64,000 nucleotides of DNA from Falciphora oryzae (taxonomy: Eukaryota; Ascomycota; Sordariomycetes; Magnaporthales; Magnaporthaceae): assembly GCA_000733355.1 (NCBI GenBank), contig JNVV01000001.1, forward strand, positions 3,134,278 to 3,198,277. The letters run 5' to 3'. The position numbers were made by a program, and so were the translations under genes. The notes below the pieces were generated by a model. It worked only from the letters and a program-made list of their open reading frames with translations. It was not told the origin of the DNA and ran no database searches. Below are positions 58,551 to 64,000 of the stretch, in pieces; position 1 is the stretch's first letter, and each line of letters begins with the position of its first letter.

Positions 58551-60623
58551 ATGGCCTCGTTGGACGTCCGCGACGTGCTGAACCTCCCACAGGATGGCGC
58601 CGCACCACGACCAACAAAAAGGGCCAAGACGACGGCACCGCGGACCAACCTCAAAGGACTGGCGAGAGAGGTGCAGAGCCTTGGCGGCGACAACCCAATC
58701 GCCATCATCCCAGAGGTCTCCATCTTCAAAAGGCGGCGGTCCCAGGCAACAAAAAAGGTCGCGTCGCGATGGGAGCTACGACCGTTCAAAAACTCGGCCA
58801 GGGGCGACGACAGCTTGATCCTGCGGCACTGGAGGAGGAAAGAAAACGGCGGCGGCGATAGGGCGGCGACCCAGGGAAACGGCGACGTGCCCTTGGAGGG
58901 CGCCGATGGCGACAAACAGCAGCAGCAGGATAAGCAGCAAGAGAAGACGGAACAGCCGCTGGAGGACTCGGCGTTTGCCAAGTTCAACGTGCACGTTGAT
59001 GTACCGCAGTACACCGACGACCAGTACCATTCCAACTTGCGACGGCACGACTGGACAAAGGAGGAGACGGACTACCTTCTGGACCTGGTCAGGAATTTTG
59101 ACCTGCGGTGGCCCCTGATATGGGACCGCTACGAGTACACGCCCCCGCGGCCAGACGGCCAGGCGACAAACGGGGACAGCGCGGCCGTCGTGCCAGTACC
59201 GACGTCCCGGTCCATGGAGGATCTAAAGGCCAGGTACTACGAGGTTGCGGCTAAGATGATGGCGGTGCAGAAGCCCGCCCAGTACATGTCGCAGCCCGAG
59301 TTCTCGCTCTACGAGACGATGCTGAAGTTCGACCCCCACATGGAGACGCAGCGCAAGAAGTTCGCCGCCAATGCGCTCACCAGGTCCAAGGAGGAGGCGA
59401 GGGAGGAGGAGTCGCTACTGCTCGAGGTGAAGCGCATCCTCGCGAGACAGGAGCGCTTCAACGAGGAGCGCCGCGATCTCTACAACCGCCTGGACTTCCC
59501 GCCCTCGGACCACGACATCAGCGCCTTCAAGTCCAGCCAAGGCCTCGAGACGCTCCTCAAGACCCTGATGACGGCCGACAAGTCCAAGAAGCGCAAGTCG
59601 CTCATGGCATCGGACAGCGCGAACCCGGCGGCGCCCGGCAGCGCAGGCCCCAACGGGCAGCAAGCACCAGCGAGCGCAACAACGCCGGCAACCGCCGGAC
59701 CCGAGAGCCGCCGCGATAGCATCGCGGCGTCATCGGCGGTCGCGCATCGGGATTCGGTCGCGGTCGAGAAGACCACGCCTGTGGAGCCGCCCAGCAAGCC
59801 CAACAACAAGAAGGGCGGGGCGGCGCAGCCCGAGCGGCGGCGGCTCACGGAGCAGGAGGAGCAGGTGTACGGCGTGTCGTACCACGACCGACTGGGCTCT
59901 GGGCCGACGTTCCGGTACGAGAAGGTCAACAAGCTCTTCAACCACAAGAGCGGGCAGCAGCAGCAGCGCATCACAAACGTGCTCAACGAGCTCGACGTGC
60001 CCAGCCGCCTCACCATGCCCACCGCGGCCGTCACGTCCCAGTTCGAGCAGCTTGTCCACACGGTCACGCAGCTCGTCGACCTGCGCAAGCAGCTTGACAA
60101 GCTCGACGGCGAGCTCAAGATCGAGAACGCACGGAGGGCAGAGCGCGAGAAGGCACAGGGTCTTACAGCCAAGGCGAATGGCAAGGTGGATAATAAGGTA
60201 GACGGCAAGGCTGACGGCGCGTCGGAAGCGGCAGACGACTCGGCTCCGGAGGATAAGGACGGCGGTGAGAAGGCGGTACCGAACGGGGCAGCAGGTGACG
60301 GTAACAAAGCTAGCAGCAGCGCGTCACCGGAAACGGCGGCTGCGGCGACGGACAGCAAAGCGCAGGAAAAGACGTCTGCCACTTCTGAAAGCGCCGCAGA
60401 CCCCGCCGCCACAAATGGCGACACCGCAGCAGGCGCGGCAAACGGTGAGGATGGAGTCGTCGACAAGGCGGCGGAGTCTACGGTGCCACCCGCCAAGGAT
60501 GACGAAACCGCCGGGGACAAAGACAGGAGCGGCCGTCCGAGCTCGCGGCCAGGGAGCAGGCACAAGCGTAGTGCGAGTGTGCTCTCCGCGGCGAGCGACA
60601 AGGGCAAGAGGCAGAAGAGGTGA
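58551..60623 (+). CDS. SWC4: SWR1/NuA4 complex subunit Swc4 (DMAP1 homologue)
   Basis: A single exon of 690 codons. The ATG at 58551 is the first in frame; the frame upstream offers only GTG. The N-terminus MASLDVRDVLNLP and the basic stretch FKRRRSQATKKVASRW are typical of Swc4. The SANT-like domain lies at about residues 158-235 (LRRHDWTKEETDYLLDLVRN, RWPLIWDRYEY, SMEDLKARYYEV). A conserved C-terminal part has YHDRLGSGPTFRYEK and PSRLTMPTA. The last 150 residues are a low-complexity Ala/Asp/Lys/Ser tail. Swc4 is shared by the SWR1 remodeller (H2A.Z deposition) and the NuA4 acetyltransferase, and links them through Yaf9. It should be nuclear and essential. Confidence 0.93.
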   Translation: MASLDVRDVLNLPQDGAAPRPTKRAKTTAPRTNLKGLAREVQSLGGDNPIAIIPEVSIFKRRRSQATKKVASRWELRPFKNSARGDDSLILRHWRRKENGGGDRAATQGNGDVPLEGADGDKQQQQDKQQEKTEQPLEDSAFAKFNVHVDVPQYTDDQYHSNLRRHDWTKEETDYLLDLVRNFDLRWPLIWDRYEYTPPRPDGQATNGDSAAVVPVPTSRSMEDLKARYYEVAAKMMAVQKPAQYMSQPEFSLYETMLKFDPHMETQRKKFAANALTRSKEEAREEESLLLEVKRILARQERFNEERRDLYNRLDFPPSDHDISAFKSSQGLETLLKTLMTADKSKKRKSLMASDSANPAAPGSAGPNGQQAPASATTPATAGPESRRDSIAASSAVAHRDSVAVEKTTPVEPPSKPNNKKGGAAQPERRRLTEQEEQVYGVSYHDRLGSGPTFRYEKVNKLFNHKSGQQQQRITNVLNELDVPSRLTMPTAAVTSQFEQLVHTVTQLVDLRKQLDKLDGELKIENARRAEREKAQGLTAKANGKVDNKVDGKADGASEAADDSAPEDKDGGEKAVPNGAAGDGNKASSSASPETAAAATDSKAQEKTSATSESAADPAATNGDTAAGAANGEDGVVDKAAESTVPPAKDDETAGDKDRSGRPSSRPGSRHKRSASVLSAASDKGKRQKR

Positions 60624-63600
60624 AGGCACCACGGCGATGTTCGCTCTAGATAGATGCCCACAGGTGTGTGAGCTTAATAACGTCCAGGAGAGCCGGCGGA
60701 TAGACTGTCGCTCTCTGCGGAAACAACACGACTCTCGTGTCCATTAGCACTAGTAACCCTTTGCCTTGGTCCTGTTGCTTTGAGAAAACATACAAGACCG
60801 CCCATCGAGCGAAGTTGTGAGAGTGAAAGGTAGTTATGGTCCCGAGTTACAGCACATACCAAACCGTACTTGCCCTGGCCGCCGACTTCGCAGTCAGTAT
60901 CGGGGGGCCTGACGAGGCTGGAAAACCTATTCCATATCAACGGCGATTTTCACATTGTCACTTTGGTCCTTTCGCCGAACAGCTAGATCCCGAACGGAAG
61001 TGAATGCCAGGCGTCAGGGGTTCAACACTGAGCATTCGATCAACTCCCTTTTCATCTCGCCGAAAACGACAGGCACATGGTTGGAAGATCGGAGCAAATG
61101 AAACCTCGTAACCCAACCAATTTTGAGATATACACCACACGGATGCGTTTTTGTCCGTTACGGTGACAAGAAACTGTTTCTCAGTATGGTCCCCATCTAG
61201 ATACCCACATTGGGTGGCGTTTGGCCTCCTTCGCTTACCCTCTAAAGCGACTTTCTACCAACTTACCGACTGTCTATCATTTTTTTTTTCCCTCACTCGT
61301 AGCATATCTGGTGACTCACAGGGTCGGATCGAGCTCTGCCGGAGCAGTCGCTCACTATGTTCACCAAAGTAAGTTTTCATATCCCTCCTGCTGCTCTCAC
61401 ACCGAAAAGAACATCACGTCCGCACTGGGCAAGCCGGCCAGGGATATGTATCTAGGTGCCTAAGGACTCCTCTCCGTATTAAAAAAAAAAAAAAAAAACA
61501 CCTCTGCACTACGTGTCACTCTTTATATTAGGTTCACGTGTATATTTTCCCCTAAATCTGGGCGAGCCTAGAATCCCGGCGCGTCTCGCAATCTTCCAAG
61601 ACCAATGACTGGATGCTGGCGGGCAGCCATGCTGTCTGTTTGTGCCATCATCTTCCGGCCCATGTTTCCCTTGTCGGATTCCCAGCAAAACCGGGACCGT
61701 ATCTCCCCCTCGGGCAACTCGGCCGTCGTCGCACCCCGAGGTCGCAGGCCCGTAAGCCATGCACTCCTATCTCATCCCACCCCCGCCTGCAGGTCCGCAA
61801 GAGCGGCGCCGTCAGCTGAGGTGCAGCCCCGACGAATCACGCCGCAGGAGAATTCCAGCAAGACGCCATCGAGGGGAGGGTGTCTGTTGGACAATCAGCG
61901 TGGTAGCATGCATGTGCGTAGGTACATGCAGGGGACCCCTTTTTTTTTTCTTTTTATTAAAGGGGAGCTTCAGCAAGCGCGGACCCGACTTTCGGCGGCA
62001 AGGCGGAGCCGTCTGTTCGTGGGGATCCCGGGGAGACCGCTTCATCTCCCGGGGTGGTCCGAGAAGCGGTACGTGATAAGCAAGATAGGTAAAGGCAGAG
62101 TGAGAGAGACTGAGAGAGAGATAGCGGATGAAAGGGGGTGGCTTATTACGGTTGGTGTGGACACGCAGCAGCTGCGGGTGAGACGTTGTTTCAATAAACA
62201 AGTTGAGGCTCTTCCGCGCGCTTAATTTAGCAACATGCAAGGGAGGGAGTCCCTGACGGCCGCCTAAACTAAAATGCGAGGATGCGAGGATACGTTAAGG
62301 GATGTACATACATAGGCACATACGTACGGAGGGAACAAGGGGAGGGCGGTCTGCGGCGTGGGTCCTTGGGTTTTGTTTCCCCTTTTTATTCCTGGTCCCC
62401 TCCCCCGGACATGGGACTTCTCGTCACACATGTAGGTGGTCAAGAATAGACGGAAGGGACTGTGACGAGATTTCTGTTCGTCGAGAAGCTTCGACAGCCA
62501 CGTTTTCTGCCTTGCCGACCCTCCCTTCTCTTCCCGCCTCCCAAGACTCGGCCACCTTGGAATACGACGGTTGCAGGCATGGGGGTGGAGGAAGAGGGGA
62601 CGTGATGAGAACGAACTGCCGTGCATATATGCAACGGCCTGACCGGTTCGTCGGAGGGAAAATAGCCGCCACGGTGGTGTGTGTGGGTTGGTAAAAAAAA
62701 AGGGGGGAACCAACAGCATGTGGCGACACTTGCGTATGCGCCGCGGCAAAAGGAGCGGCACACACACCCTGGCCGTATGTTTAGCAAAGTGGCTTGACCC
62801 TATAATCTAGATCGCAGACATGGCGCCTTGAGCCTCATCGAGGGATGGAGCGAGACGCGGTGGCGCCAGGCATCCCAGCAGGGTTGGAGGTGATGCAACC
62901 GGATAGGGCAGGCGGGCCGGGCATGCTAGTCTCTTGGTGCCGATATGCCGGGAGAGCGATGTGCTCGGCCCGGCGGCCGCAGAAGCGTGGGCGGGAGCGC
63001 AGATGAAGGGGACGCGGGAGGGGTGTGTGTGTGTGCGTGTGGCTTGCTGAAGTCGGCATGCCCCGGCGAGACGCCCGGCACTGCAGCGTCACTGATCGAC
63101 TGCCGCCGAGGACGGTGTGTGCGTCGGCGGCGGCGGCGACAAGCTTCGCTGCGTGGGCTGGAGGCTCTCAGGCGCAGCCACCGTCGCGTGTAGGGCCCAA
63201 GGATACAGGCCTCCCTCTCGATCTCCCACACTCCGGCAGGGCCTGGGCCGGGCACCAGCCAGGCCGGGGAACGGGCCTGTATGCGCGAGAGGGCCCATCA
63301 CATCACCGTAGCGCTGCATCCGATGCAGGTCCAAGCCACGCCCTTCGAGATCTGGGCGCGGGCAAAAATAAGCTCGAAAAGGGGGTGTACGGCGCGGTGT
63401 GCCGGGTCGTCGACGCAGTAAACCCGCGGCAAAGGAAGAGCGAAGCGTGGTGCGGGTTCTGGAACACGCAAACGACACGCCCTCCCTGGAGAGGACCTGG
63501 AGGCATGGTTCCTGGGCGTACGTGGATAGCCCAGGAGCTGGCGCGCGCGATCCTCCTAAGCGCCCTCGGTGAGGGCGTCTGCAACGACGACGTTGAAAAT

Positions 63601-64000
63601 AGCCCTGGGGAAAAAGAGGAAAAAAAAAAAAAAAAAAAAAAAAAACCGCCGGGCGCCTAATGGCAGCGTCGGGCGCCTAAACTGCCAGCGCTTGCCGCTG
63701 TTATTGGTTGGGCCCTGCTGGCTGACAGGGGCGGTTGGAAACCTGGGGTGTGGGGTTAACATGCGGGACAGGGTCTTCGGGTTGGAACTGGAAGGCACGA
63801 CTGGGGTTCGAGAGAGAAAAGCAAACCCCAGGCAGGATGGAGCCGCGCGCTGCAAAGCGGTTGAGATTGCGAAATGCAAGGTCTTTAACGACACCAGATC
63901 GCTGGTCTTGTTTCTATCATTTTTGGTCGAGATGGCGCTAGGCGAGGTCAAAGCTGGCAGCTGTGTTTTGTTTCAGCGCTTGTAGCAGCCTGGGTTTGGC
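60624..64000. other. 3.4 kb without supported genes
   Basis: Neither strand shows a convincing gene. Features are A/T runs (61479-61497, 61939-61950), CT-rich segments, a GT-rich stretch near 63023-63040 and a 26-A run. A short direct repeat, CGGGCGCCTAA, occurs at 63650 and 63669. A gene may begin beyond the right edge. Confidence 0.5.
63620..63645. repeat. Poly-A tract (26 A)
   Basis: An uninterrupted A run is followed by GC-rich DNA containing two copies of CGGGCGCCTAA. It could mark a retroposed 3' end, but no upstream element is recognised. Confidence 0.85.

Noticed and set aside
59480..60661. 393-codon open frame on the minus strand
   Set aside because: It lies antisense to the Ser/Ala-rich tail of SWC4, and its Ser/Leu-rich composition mirrors it.

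Overview
The window is nuclear DNA of a filamentous ascomycete, most likely a Sordariomycete (Magnaporthales would fit). The evidence is short GT..AG introns of about 50-120 bp, GC-rich coding sequence, and long pyrimidine-rich leaders. Proteins such as a fungal CCCH/DUF7923-type protein, a laccase, 2EXR-like and CorA-like proteins also have typical filamentous-fungal architecture. I see no tRNA, rRNA, CRISPR array or intact transposon. Two assembly gaps are present: N at 39544-39584 (intergenic) and at 57578-57668 (inside an intron). I rebuilt the gene models by hand by following splice signals and reading phase. All multi-exon models close in phase, and the only uncertain junction is in the CCCH gene.

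Layout. 0-5 kb: no gene. 5.0-11 kb: a CorA-like transporter (+), tail to tail with a 2EXR-like protein (-), then a 12-TM MFS transporter (-). 12-26 kb is a gene-poor accessory stretch of surface and secreted products: a seven-exon secreted Thr/Val-rich protein (-), a broken laccase (+), a GPI-anchor-type cell-surface protein (+) and two small single-pass membrane proteins (-). They are separated by 1.5-4 kb of DNA without convincing genes. 28-32 kb: a ureidoglycolate lyase carrying an N-terminal Tc1/mariner-type paired HTH (+) and a 2H-type phosphoesterase (+). 34-61 kb is a conserved housekeeping block: Bud2/Cla2-type RasGAP (+), CCCH/DUF7923 RNA-binding-type protein (-), nucleoporin Nup133 (+), Yck-type casein kinase I (+), p24 cargo receptor (-) and the SWR1/NuA4 subunit Swc4 (+). 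60.6-64 kb: no gene seen.

How it fits together. The 34-61 kb genes serve core cell biology (polarity and Ras-type GTPase control, nuclear pore, membrane-anchored CK1 signalling, ER-Golgi cargo sorting, chromatin). The 12-26 kb genes look like a dispensable cell-surface set. In that set the laccase has lost function through a nonsense codon, a frameshift and replacement of the type-1 copper cysteine; both substitutions are of the C-to-T kind expected of repeat-induced point mutation.

The most interesting object is the 28.2-29.9 kb gene. A transposase-derived bipartite DNA-binding region is joined in one open frame to an enzyme of allantoin/purine nitrogen catabolism.
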